A DNA stretch of 6,328 nucleotides from NCBI GenBank assembly GCA_030605265.1, contig JAUWIR010000279.1, forward strand, positions 1-6,328. The letters run 5' to 3'. Of the stretch, positions 1 to 6,142 are shown piece by piece (position 1 is the stretch's first letter; each line of letters opens with the position of its first letter). The notes under the pieces are model-generated. The model searched no databases. It was given only the letters and a program-made list of their open reading frames with translations, and had not been told where the DNA came from. The position numbers and the translations under genes are program-made. The DNA comes from Pseudomonadota bacterium (GTDB lineage Bacteria; SZUA-182; DTGQ01).

Positions 1-23
1 ATTTTATTAATTTTTATCTAATT

Positions 24-60
24 TTGACTAGGGTAGTATACTACCTTCTAATCGTATAAT
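24..60 (+). promoter_or_regulatory. sigma70-like promoter
   Basis: TTGACT at 24-29 matches the -35 consensus in five of six positions. After exactly 17 bp comes TCTAAT at 47-52, also five of six against TATAAT. A perfect TATAAT at 55-60 follows, but it is 25 bp from the -35 box, so the first pair is the better promoter. It points toward the cytochrome gene at 385 and would give a leader of about 320 nt. The gene it serves is inferred, and AT-rich DNA produces such matches by chance. Confidence 0.4.
32..45. promoter_or_regulatory. 14-bp palindrome, possible operator
   Basis: GGTAGTATACTACC is a perfect 14-bp palindrome. It lies wholly inside the 17-bp spacer (30-46) of the promoter-like element, where a bound dimeric repressor would block RNA polymerase or a MerR-type activator could remodel the spacer. 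The GTATAC core resembles sites of some GntR-type regulators, but I cannot assign a regulator and none is encoded in the window. Confidence 0.4.
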
Positions 61-100
61 ATTAACCCGGAATTATTTTTGAAATCTGTGACCCATGAAC

Positions 101-128
101 AGATCGTAAAATAACAAGATCGTAAAAT
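101..128 (+). repeat. two 12-bp direct repeats, 16 bp apart
   Basis: AGATCGTAAAAT occurs exactly at 101-112 and again at 117-128, a 16-bp period. A weaker relative, AATCGTATAAT (50-60), overlaps the downstream TATAAT box. Evenly spaced identical 12-mers downstream of a promoter could be a tandem operator. They could equally be a small local duplication. Confidence 0.5.
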
Positions 129-370
129 TGCTGAAAAAGTTATTTTGTCATTACTCCTGATGAAAAGATGACAGGTGGAATACATAATTGTCTAAAATAA
201 TAAAATAAGACCGAAGATAATTATAAAAACAGCGAAAAATAAACTATCCCATATTTTCATTTTTATTTTTTAATCGAGTAAATACTAATTTGAATATTTG
301 AATAGCAGGAAAAAATCTAAACTTTTTATCAATCATACAGTTAATCCTATTGAGAGCCTAAATGATCAAT

Positions 371-379
371 TAAGGAGGA
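371..379 (+). promoter_or_regulatory. Shine-Dalgarno deciding the start at 385
   Basis: TAAGGAGGA is a near-perfect anti-16S match, 5 nt before ATG 385. It selects this ATG over the upstream in-frame TTG at 298, which has no Shine-Dalgarno. Confidence 0.85.
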
Positions 380-384
380 TTTGG

Positions 385-780
385 ATGAAAAAAATCTTAT
401 TTTTGGTAATTATCTTTACTTTATTGACTGGGATTTCAGAGGTAGTAAATCATCCAGGCATTGCCGATGCTGAAAATAATCAAGCAGCCAAAGCAATTAC
501 AGGGAACTCAAAGAAAGGGAAATATTTTTATAAAGATATGTGCCGGCATTGTCATATGCCTGATTCACCTCATAAAGAACTTACCCCAATGACCAAAACC
601 ATGGATCAATGGAAAAGATACTTTAAACTTAAATATTTCTTACATCACAATAATATCGTCGACCCTCAGAAAGATAATAAACCCCTCACCGAGTTGGTGA
701 CCCCGGAAATTATAATTCATATCAAGACCTTTTTAATTAAGCATGCAGCTGACTCAGATCAACCGCAAACCTGCGGATAG
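385..780 (+). CDS. exported monoheme cytochrome c
   Basis: This encodes a 131-residue periplasmic c-type cytochrome that probably carries single electrons. The start is ATG 385, which has a strong Shine-Dalgarno and puts a signal peptide at the N-terminus: KK near the start, a hydrophobic core at about 4-21, and likely cleavage after ADA at residue 29. The only heme-binding motif is CRHCH at 53-57. Met69 and Met73 in the following loop are candidates for the sixth iron ligand, as in class I cytochromes c. A Cys two residues from the C-terminus has no evident role. The gene lies 125 bp upstream of the outer-membrane barrel gene on the same strand, so co-transcription is plausible. The short length and single heme suggest a soluble shuttle or small subunit. 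The partner and acceptor cannot be read from the sequence. Confidence 0.85.
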   Translation: MKKILFLVIIFTLLTGISEVVNHPGIADAENNQAAKAITGNSKKGKYFYKDMCRHCHMPDSPHKELTPMTKTMDQWKRYFKLKYFLHHNNIVDPQKDNKPLTELVTPEIIIHIKTFLIKHAADSDQPQTCG

Positions 781-905
781 AGAAGAATGATTCATGGTCA
801 TGGAGGACAAATCAAAACAGATGCTCATGAGAACAACTATTTTCTATTAAGATTTATTCTAAGGAACGTAATTTAATAAAAATATCATATCAAAGGAGGT
901 AACGA

Positions 906-2603
906 ATGAAGTTAAAGCATAAAATTATAGTATCTATAGTAATTCTATTATTTATTTACCCAATCAATCTGATTGCTGTTAAATCTTGGGCCCAAACCAA
1001 AGATGGTGATGCTTTACAAAAAATTATGCTTGATCAACTTGATGAATATGATTCCCGACTGGATAAGGTGGAGAAAAAAAGCGTCATGGATCGAATTAAT
1101 CTCACAGGAGAATACCGTTTTGAGGCCCATAGTATCAAAGCAAGTGTGGACCCATATTATAATGAATTAGCTCTGCAAAAAAATTTAGTAGACACAATGT
1201 TTTATATTAATTACAAAGAAGGTGTGGACCCTTCAACCTTAAACATAAACGAAAATTTTTTAAAAAATGATCTTGCTACATTTATAGGAGGAAACTACAG
1301 CGATTATCTATATTTTACTGATAACTTAACCTTTGATGGTTTGAAGAAAATGTGTAAAGATCCAGATTTTGCTGCTCTAATGGAAAAATTAAAAAGCAAG
1401 TTGAAACCATACAGCAAAGACAATGGCTATGATGCTGATAATGATCGCCTCTATACCAACCGGCTAAGACTTAATTTTTCCTCAAATGTTACTTCAAACC
1501 TAAAATTTCGCGGGCGGCTCTCCATGTATAAAGCTTGGGGAGACAGCACCGGAGTGCAAGTTTTTAATGGACAGTCTGGGTCAATTAATTTTGATGGAAC
1601 TACTGCTTCGGTCCCCAATAGTGATATTCTTCGAGTAGAACGTGCTTTCTTTACTTATGATATCAGCAAAACACCAGGTTATGTATCCATTGGGAGGAGG
1701 CCGTCAACTGGTGGTCCACCATTACATATACGAAAAGGCACACCAATGGGAGGGACACCAATGGGCACTCTAGTGGATTATCAATTCGACGGAATTACCT
1801 TGGGCCTGCGTCTTGAAGAATATCTCTTGCCTGGCAATACTTTCAGACTCTGCTATGGAGTAGGTTATGAGTCTGGTTTTGGTAATACTCCCAATAACGG
1901 TTTGGAAGATGTAACCATGTATGGCTTTAACTGGGATCTATTTTATGATGATGATATGTTTATTCAACTGATGTATGCCAAGGCAAAAAATATCACCGAC
2001 GGATTTAACGGACTGGTAGTGTTCCCAGTCGATCCTATAACTGGCCAAGAAGATAATTCCCAGCATATCATGAGATATACACCCTCTCAAAATCTTGGGG
2101 ATTTAAATCTAGGCGGTTTTGTTATATCCCGCCACGACTTCTCTCTACACTACTTTCTATCCTGGGCTTATATGTCTTCTGATCCTGAAAATGTTACTAC
2201 TCCCTTTGGAGGGCTTTTCTGTGATGGCCTTGAAAAACCTGAAAGTCAAACAGGCAACATGCTCTATGCAGGTGCAAGAATGGATCTAGGCTTTCCCAAA
2301 GGTCTGATGCTTGGTCTGGAATATAATAAGGGATCACAATATTGGTTCAATTTTGCCATGGGGGAGGACGATATTGTTAGCCCCAAACTAGCAACTCGAG
2401 GATCTGTGTGGGAGGCTTATGGTATTTATAAATTAAATAGATGGATAAACTTTCGCCTTGGGCTTCAAAAGTATAATTATGAATATAGTCAAAGTGGATG
2501 GCATTTGGGTACGCCAAAAAAACTTGACGAAGAGCCAATTCTCGGTTTCCCGAATTATAAAGATGTCTCGGTCATCTCCTTTTCAACTAACGTCCGCTTT
2601 TAA
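906..2603 (+). CDS. DUF3373-like outer-membrane beta-barrel protein
   Basis: This encodes a 565-residue exported protein. A full Shine-Dalgarno, AAAGGAGGT at 892-900, sits 5 nt before the ATG. Residues 1-29 form a signal peptide with likely cleavage after SWA. Residues about 33-60 are charged and heptad-like, suggesting a short coiled coil. From about 64 (INLTGEYRF) onward, alternating polar and aromatic residues suggest amphipathic beta strands, and the chain ends in Phe (STNVRF), the usual BAM-recognised terminus. A mostly helical-looking, charged segment at about 83-180 interrupts the first strands. RVERAFFTYD (243-252) and SIGRRPSTGGPP (261-272) resemble conserved blocks I associate with DUF3373 proteins, which often neighbour multiheme cytochrome genes in Geobacter-like bacteria. 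The family assignment is from memory of its look, not a search. A role as an outer-membrane porin or part of an electron conduit is inferred from context. A hairpin terminator follows. Confidence 0.8.
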   Translation: MKLKHKIIVSIVILLFIYPINLIAVKSWAQTKDGDALQKIMLDQLDEYDSRLDKVEKKSVMDRINLTGEYRFEAHSIKASVDPYYNELALQKNLVDTMFYINYKEGVDPSTLNINENFLKNDLATFIGGNYSDYLYFTDNLTFDGLKKMCKDPDFAALMEKLKSKLKPYSKDNGYDADNDRLYTNRLRLNFSSNVTSNLKFRGRLSMYKAWGDSTGVQVFNGQSGSINFDGTTASVPNSDILRVERAFFTYDISKTPGYVSIGRRPSTGGPPLHIRKGTPMGGTPMGTLVDYQFDGITLGLRLEEYLLPGNTFRLCYGVGYESGFGNTPNNGLEDVTMYGFNWDLFYDDDMFIQLMYAKAKNITDGFNGLVVFPVDPITGQEDNSQHIMRYTPSQNLGDLNLGGFVISRHDFSLHYFLSWAYMSSDPENVTTPFGGLFCDGLEKPESQTGNMLYAGARMDLGFPKGLMLGLEYNKGSQYWFNFAMGEDDIVSPKLATRGSVWEAYGIYKLNRWINFRLGLQKYNYEYSQSGWHLGTPKKLDEEPILGFPNYKDVSVISFSTNVRF

Positions 2604-2624
2604 AAAAAGGTAAAACCCAACTCT

Positions 2625-2675
2625 CAACCAGCAGGCATCCCGCCAAATTAAGGCGCGGGATGCCGGTTGTTGTTT
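2625..2675 (+). terminator. rho-independent terminator after the barrel gene
   Basis: A 10-bp perfect GC-rich stem, GGCATCCCGC (2634-2643) with GCGGGATGCC (2655-2664), closes an 11-nt loop. It is extended by CAACC (2625-2629) pairing with GGTTG (2665-2669) across a 4-nt bulge. TTGTTT follows at 2670-2675. It starts about 20 bp after the barrel stop codon, so it should end the first transcript and separate it from the octaheme/cytochrome b pair. The T-tract is imperfect. Confidence 0.7.
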
Positions 2676-2698
2676 AGCTGATAAGCTGATTAATACAG
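2676..2698 (-). repeat. dispersed repeat, AGCTTATCAGCT family, single copy
   Basis: AGCTGATAAGCTG at 2676-2688 is identical to 3087-3099. The following ATTAATACAG (2689-2698) is the reverse complement of CTGTATTAAT at 3069-3078. This copy therefore belongs to the family clustered at 3059-3138 and lies on the other side of the MITE-like element. Confidence 0.55.
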
Positions 2699-2737
2699 AT
2701 GTTTAGCTGTTGAGCCGCATAAATAAAATGAAAATGC

Positions 2738-2898
2738 GGCATCCTTCATTTCTCAGTTTACACTTTTATATTTCACCATGAAGGACATGAAGAGCATGAA
2801 GATTTTTTTATTCCTTCTTTTCCTTCTTGCCCTTCATGGTAGAAAAAAAATAAACCGTCATAAGTGTAAACTACTTTTCATGATGTATGAAAGGTGCC
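2738..2898. mobile_element. MITE-like inverted-repeat element, full copy
   Basis: This non-autonomous element of about 161 bp has nested inverted repeats. The outer ends are GGCATCCTTCAT (2738-2749) and, read in reverse complement from 2898, GGCACCTTTCAT. The next pair is AGTTTACACTT (2755-2765) with AAGTGTAAACT (2862-2872), a perfect 11 bp. The core is an inverted repeat, ACCATGAAGG (2775-2784) with CCTTCATGGT (2831-2840). No transposase and no convincing target-site duplication are visible. A second copy lies at 5974-6094: 52 nt are identical (2775-2826), as is a 23-nt block (2857-2879). The element also contains a small open frame (2778-2918, 46 codons) that resembles a signal peptide but has no Shine-Dalgarno at its first ATG. 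ATGAAGGACATGAAG-type repeats are familiar from environmental genomes, though I cannot name the family. Confidence 0.65.
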
Positions 2899-2957
2899 CG
2901 AAAATTCTATGCTTTTAAATTGCTGCGGCTTAATACAATTTATGGATAGTAATTATC

Positions 2958-2993
2958 AAAACAGACTATCAATCAAATCAAATTGTCTGTTTT
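2958..2993. terminator. weak hairpin, possible terminator
   Basis: AAAACAGAC (2958-2966) pairs perfectly with GTCTGTTTT (2985-2993) around an 18-nt AT-rich loop. The A and T runs at the stem base would let it work in either direction. The stem has few GC pairs and the loop is large, so function is uncertain. It is not next to a gene end. Confidence 0.3.
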
Positions 2994-3058
2994 CTATTGG
3001 GTATAGATTAATAATAAAATTTAATGCTGACTTAGCAGCTAAATTGTAATTAGCAAAT

Positions 3059-3138
3059 AGCTTATCAGCTGTATTAATTGCTCATCAGCTGATAAGCTGT
3101 ATTAAATGCTTAACGGCTTATCAGCTTAACGGCTGTAT
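3059..3138. repeat. cluster of inverted and direct repeats upstream of the octaheme gene
   Basis: AGCTTATCAGCTG (3059-3071) and CAGCTGATAAGCT (3086-3098) form a perfect 13-bp inverted repeat with a 14-nt loop. ATCAGCTGAT (3084-3093) is itself a palindrome. CTGTATTAA follows two of the units (3069-3077 and 3097-3105). GCTTAACGGCT occurs at 3108-3118 and 3124-3134, 16 bp apart. The cluster ends at the GGCTGTAT around 3138, about 20 bp before the inferred start of the octaheme cytochrome, so it occupies the place where a promoter would be expected. Confidence 0.6.
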
Positions 3139-3145
3139 CTACTCT

Positions 3146-3150
3146 GGGAG
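3146..3150 (+). promoter_or_regulatory. Shine-Dalgarno facing an ATA codon
   Basis: GGGAG lies 8 nt before ATA at 3159-3161, the normal spacing for a start codon. It is the best ribosome binding site upstream of the octaheme frame. The in-frame GTG at 3210 has none. Confidence 0.5.
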
Positions 3151-3158
3151 TAAGAAAA

Positions 3159-5267
3159 ATAGGAAGAAAATATTTTGGTCTCTTTTTAACAATTAATCTG
3201 GTTTTTCTGGTGCTTTTAAATACCGGGTCCCTCCCGGCAAGCGCCTATGATCCGACGGCACTTTCAAACCCTCAACAGAATATTAATTCAATTCACCCTT
3301 TAATCCTTCTTCTTGATATTGAAAAACAACCTGTTATAGATAGTGGGCTGCCCATTAGCACAAGGGCCAGCTGCGGTGAATGCCATGATTATGATTTTAT
3401 AAGTAAAGGATTTCACTCTCAGCAAGGAAGAACTGAGATATTAGAAAACAATAATACCATAGGTGTTTTCCCTCATTTAGTCTCCCCGGGTATGTACGGG
3501 AAATGGTGTTCCATGCCAAACCGCCAACTAACTCCGGCTGATAATAAACAAAAGGAAGAGTTTGATTTTGGGACTCCGGATTGGTTGCGTAGTTGCGGCA
3601 CCTGCCATGTGGGGGGCGGAATTGGGGAATTTGACAGAAAGGGAAGGAAATACAATGAAGTAGAAGTACGCTCCTTATCTAATCTTGACCCTGATTATCA
3701 TCTCTATTCCCAAAAATACGATCGAGTAATCTCCTGGGACTGGCAGGAAAGCGGCCTTGCTGAAGTTGATTGTTTCCTCTGCCATATCCCCAATTTTAAT
3801 CGGATTGCACGAGATACACAAATGCGGGAAGGGTATTTTTCCTGGGCCTTAACTGCTACACTGCTTAAAACAGGTATTGTCAAAGAAGATATGGGAGAAC
3901 TTGTTTATAATCCGGAGGCTTTTTTCCCGGATAAAAAAGTAAGACCGCAATTTCTCAAATTAGGAGAGCCTGGAGTTGATAATTGCGGGCAATGTCATGG
4001 TTTTGCCAAAACAGGAAAGGAAGCTCACCTCATAGACCCTTTTTTATCCCATGAACTTCTCAGGGGAACAAAGAAAATGGGCAGAATATGGTCTTCAGCA
4101 AAAATTAAAGATAGTAACCTTAATTTAAAAGGAAAAGAGGCTTTGGACTTTAGCTGGGACATTCATGCTGAAAAAAAAATGATATGCACTGATTGTCACT
4201 TTTCACCGAATAACCCGGCCAAAAATATCAATAGTACATGGGAGTCTGCCTATTTACATTACTATCCTCCCACCTTAAAATGGCTGGATTTTCTTTTAAA
4301 GCCTGATCATAATATTGCCAAAGGAGATTGCTATCCTGAGACAGTTGTTGATGATTTAGATAACAGCATGCGGGGGTGCTCGGATTGTCATCAAGCCTCA
4401 GCTCTGCATCAATGGCTCCCCTTTCGAGAATGGCACTTTAAAAAATTGGCCTGTGAGGTCTGCCATATACCAAAAAAGTATTTCTGGGCTTGTCAGCAAA
4501 TTGATTTAACCATTTTCCCAAAAGGGGTATCTAAATATCGAGGGGTCATTGGAGATTATAAAAATGCCAAGGCTGAGGTGACCGGGTTTCAACCAGCCTA
4601 TTTCTTAAAAAAAACAAAAAAGGAAACTTCTCCACAAATCGTCCCCTGTAACCCTATTTCAGCGCTTTTGTGGTTTGACTCGGAAAAAGGGCGCCCGGCT
4701 TTTTCTCACCAGGTTCGTCGTGCCTTTTACCAGTGGGATAAAAGGTTCCAGCTTCAAATGCGGCCGGAAGTAAGCCGGTTCTTTGACAATAACCGGGACG
4801 GCAAAATAGATGATAAGGAGAGGCGACTTGATTCTCTAGAAAAAATTGAATTTGCCAAAACTTTCATCAAACAACAGGGAATCAAAGAGCCTCAATTAAG
4901 ATTAGAGATAACCCCCTTTAGTGTCAATCATAATATTGTTTCCAAGGGGCAAGCTATCAAAGATTGTCAGGAGTGCCACTCCCCAAAAACCAGATTACTA
5001 AAAGAAGTGGAAATTTTTGATTATTTACCTCCGGGGATTGATCCTCATATATCTGAAATTGTACCAAAGGAGTTTACCAAAGGTCCTATAGCTGAATATA
5101 AAGATGGAAAAATATTCTATAAACCAACTTATTTACTGTCACATTTTTATATTATGGGAATAAGCAGAAACCCTTGGGTGGAGTGGGTAGGCCGGCTGGC
5201 AGTCTTATTATCCTTAATTGGTACGTTTGTTCATGGATTATTCAGGATCATGGCCCATAGGAAATGA
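3159..5267 (+). CDS. membrane-anchored octaheme c-type cytochrome
   Basis: A 702-residue protein if translation begins at ATA 3159. The first conventional start, GTG 3210, has no Shine-Dalgarno and would cut away the charged part and most of the hydrophobic core of the signal peptide (GRKYFGLFLTINLVFLVLL, then ASA before YD). Eight CxxCH motifs lie at residues 72-76, 146-150, 205-209, 276-280, 343-347, 407-411, 432-436 and 603-607. An EF-hand-like loop, DNNRDGKIDDKE, is at 543-554. SVNHN about 15 residues before the last heme looks like a distal-histidine motif. A C-terminal helix (about 673-697) with a basic tail (MAHRK) anchors the protein so that the heme domain faces the periplasm. The next gene is a cytochrome b, so the pair probably exchanges electrons with the quinone pool, as in Geobacter bc-type complexes such as CbcBA or CbcL. 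Octaheme tetrathionate-reductase-like enzymes are an alternative relation. Substrate unknown. Confidence 0.85.
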   Translation: MGRKYFGLFLTINLVFLVLLNTGSLPASAYDPTALSNPQQNINSIHPLILLLDIEKQPVIDSGLPISTRASCGECHDYDFISKGFHSQQGRTEILENNNTIGVFPHLVSPGMYGKWCSMPNRQLTPADNKQKEEFDFGTPDWLRSCGTCHVGGGIGEFDRKGRKYNEVEVRSLSNLDPDYHLYSQKYDRVISWDWQESGLAEVDCFLCHIPNFNRIARDTQMREGYFSWALTATLLKTGIVKEDMGELVYNPEAFFPDKKVRPQFLKLGEPGVDNCGQCHGFAKTGKEAHLIDPFLSHELLRGTKKMGRIWSSAKIKDSNLNLKGKEALDFSWDIHAEKKMICTDCHFSPNNPAKNINSTWESAYLHYYPPTLKWLDFLLKPDHNIAKGDCYPETVVDDLDNSMRGCSDCHQASALHQWLPFREWHFKKLACEVCHIPKKYFWACQQIDLTIFPKGVSKYRGVIGDYKNAKAEVTGFQPAYFLKKTKKETSPQIVPCNPISALLWFDSEKGRPAFSHQVRRAFYQWDKRFQLQMRPEVSRFFDNNRDGKIDDKERRLDSLEKIEFAKTFIKQQGIKEPQLRLEITPFSVNHNIVSKGQAIKDCQECHSPKTRLLKEVEIFDYLPPGIDPHISEIVPKEFTKGPIAEYKDGKIFYKPTYLLSHFYIMGISRNPWVEWVGRLAVLLSLIGTFVHGLFRIMAHRK

Positions 5268-5272
5268 AATAA

Positions 5273-5304
5273 TTGACAGGATAACAGGATAAACATGATA
5301 TAAA
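5273..5304 (+). repeat. short tandem ACAGGATA repeat, promoter-like
   Basis: ACAGGATA is repeated exactly at 5276-5283 and 5284-5291, followed by a degenerate AACATGATA. This resembles GACAGGATAACAGGAT-type dispersed repeats common in environmental bacterial genomes. It also reads as TTGACA (5273-5278) and TATAAA (5299-5304), but the 20-bp spacing is poor for sigma70. It lies in the 98-bp gap between the octaheme and cytochrome b genes, which has no terminator, so the two genes are probably co-transcribed. Confidence 0.35.
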
Positions 5305-5365
5305 TTCAGTTAACCAAAAAGATATATTAAACCTGAAAGAGAGTATAGAACATAAAGAGGCGCAA

Positions 5366-5980
5366 ATGAAAATGAAGAAAAAACTGTGGGAGATTACCTG
5401 GCATTGGCTGCAGGCTTTTTCTATCATCCTTCTCCTTTTTACAGGATTTCAGATGCACTACCCTGATATATTGATTGTATTATGGAATTTAAGTACCAGT
5501 GTAAATATTCATTTAATTTGTGGCGCTATTTTATTGATAAACAGCTTTTTTGGCTTATTTTACCATTTAACCACCGGAATCATTGCTCACTTTATTCCCG
5601 GAAAAGCTGATATCCCTTATGGGGTCATGAAACAAACACACTATTATCTCTGTGGTATTTTTCATAAGGCCCCCTCCCCATTTAAAACAGATGAACACAA
5701 TAGATTTAACCCTCTCCAGAGAATCGCCTACTTTTCTCTATTAACCCTTTTGCTTCCCTTCCAGCTGATGAGCGGCACATTACTCTATTGCATCGGACAA
5801 TGGCCGATTCTTTTTGATCATCTTTGGGGGCTTAAGCACATAGCCTCTATACATACCTTAACTGCCTTTCTATTTCTTTCTTTTCTTATTGTACATCTCT
5901 ATCTTTCAACAACTAGTGATACGGCACATTCTCTTTTAGAAAAAATATCCCTGGCTATTCCCTTTATTAATTTACCATGA
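5366..5980 (+). CDS. diheme cytochrome b membrane subunit
   Basis: This encodes a 204-residue integral membrane protein of the cytochrome b561/thiosulfate-reductase-type four-helix group. It should bind two b hemes and pass electrons between quinone and the octaheme partner. Helices are at about 8-27, 43-66, 118-142 and 160-181. Likely heme ligands are His13 (TWHW), His49 (NIHL), His158 or His163 (LKHIASIH) and His177 (IVHL), the usual pairing across helices 1/2 and 3/4. ATG 5366 was chosen because AAAGAGG (5354-5360) is 5 nt upstream; ATG 5372 is the in-frame alternative. The gene begins 98 bp after the octaheme stop. The stop codon TGA (5978-5980) lies inside the ACCATGAAGG start of a repeat element, so the last residues may have been altered by its insertion. 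All four helices are intact, so function is probably preserved. Confidence 0.85.
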   Translation: MKMKKKLWEITWHWLQAFSIILLLFTGFQMHYPDILIVLWNLSTSVNIHLICGAILLINSFFGLFYHLTTGIIAHFIPGKADIPYGVMKQTHYYLCGIFHKAPSPFKTDEHNRFNPLQRIAYFSLLTLLLPFQLMSGTLLYCIGQWPILFDHLWGLKHIASIHTLTAFLFLSFLIVHLYLSTTSDTAHSLLEKISLAIPFINLP

Positions 5981-6094
5981 AGGACATGAAGAGCATGAAG
6001 ATTTTTTTATTCCTTCTTTTCCTTCATGCCCTTGTAGATAAAAAAATAAAAAGTCATAAGTGTAAACTACTTTTCGTGGTGTATGAAAGATGCC
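5974..6094. mobile_element. MITE-like element, left-truncated second copy
   Basis: Positions 5974-6025 are identical to 2775-2826 of the full copy, and 6053-6075 to 2857-2879. Between them the copy differs by a 4-nt loss and a 1-nt gain. The left arm (GGCATC end and AGTTTACACTT) is absent, since coding sequence of the cytochrome b runs right up to ACCATGAAGG. The inner hairpin is also damaged, with CCTTCATGGT changed. An open frame of 56 codons starts at ATG 5977 and ends at TGA 6145-6147. Its ATG overlaps the cytochrome b stop as ATGA. Confidence 0.65.
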
Positions 6095-6142
6095 AATGCC
6101 TCATTTTATTCAGACAATACAAACAGCCGCTCCAGTACCTGA

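Larger units (their letters stand above)
1..384. other. AT-rich leader region, no gene
   Basis: This stretch precedes the first gene and shows no credible coding sequence: reading frames are short and lack ribosome binding sites. It holds the promoter-like element and palindrome near its left end and the two direct repeats at 101-128. A weak inverted repeat, TGTCAT (146-151) with ATGACA (168-173), lies between. From about 175 to 370 I see only AT-rich sequence. An in-frame TTG at 298 could extend the first gene by 29 codons, but it has no Shine-Dalgarno and would bury the signal peptide. Confidence 0.6.
2604..3158. other. repeat-rich intergenic region
   Basis: This 555-bp gap between the barrel gene and the octaheme cytochrome gene has no credible gene. 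In order it holds a strong terminator hairpin, one copy of an AGCTGATAAGCTG repeat, a 7-bp hairpin GCCGCAT/ATGCGGC (2714-2720 with 2734-2740), a 161-bp MITE-like element, an AAAACAGAC hairpin, and a cluster of degenerate repeats ending about 20 bp before the octaheme gene. I found no clear promoter for the downstream gene. Confidence 0.7.

Noticed and set aside
298..384. N-terminal extension of the monoheme cytochrome from TTG 298
   Set aside because: No Shine-Dalgarno precedes it, and it would place 29 mostly polar residues before a clear signal peptide that starts at ATG 385 behind TAAGGAGGA.
787..876. 29-codon frame between the cytochrome and barrel genes
   Set aside because: There is only a weak purine stretch upstream, it is very short, no family is recognisable, and it is easily expected by chance in a 125-bp gap.
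973..1170. 65-codon + strand frame inside the barrel gene
   Set aside because: It lies wholly within a strong gene in another frame, without its own ribosome binding site.
1735..1770. GTPMGGTPMGT internal repeat in the barrel protein
   Set aside because: This is a five-residue duplication in a probable loop. It is too short to call more than local sequence drift.
2634..2664. Possible CRISPR or small RNA signal in the repeat-rich gap
   Set aside because: The hairpin fits a transcription terminator after the barrel gene. The other repeats are unevenly spaced and lack unique spacers of constant length.
3473..3655. 60-codon minus-strand frame inside the octaheme gene
   Set aside because: It is antisense to a well-supported heme-protein frame and has no recognisable features.
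5273..5304. Separate strong promoter for the cytochrome b gene
   Set aside because: The TTGACA is part of a tandem ACAGGATA repeat, and the only good -10 match lies 20 bp away. No terminator separates the gene from the octaheme gene.
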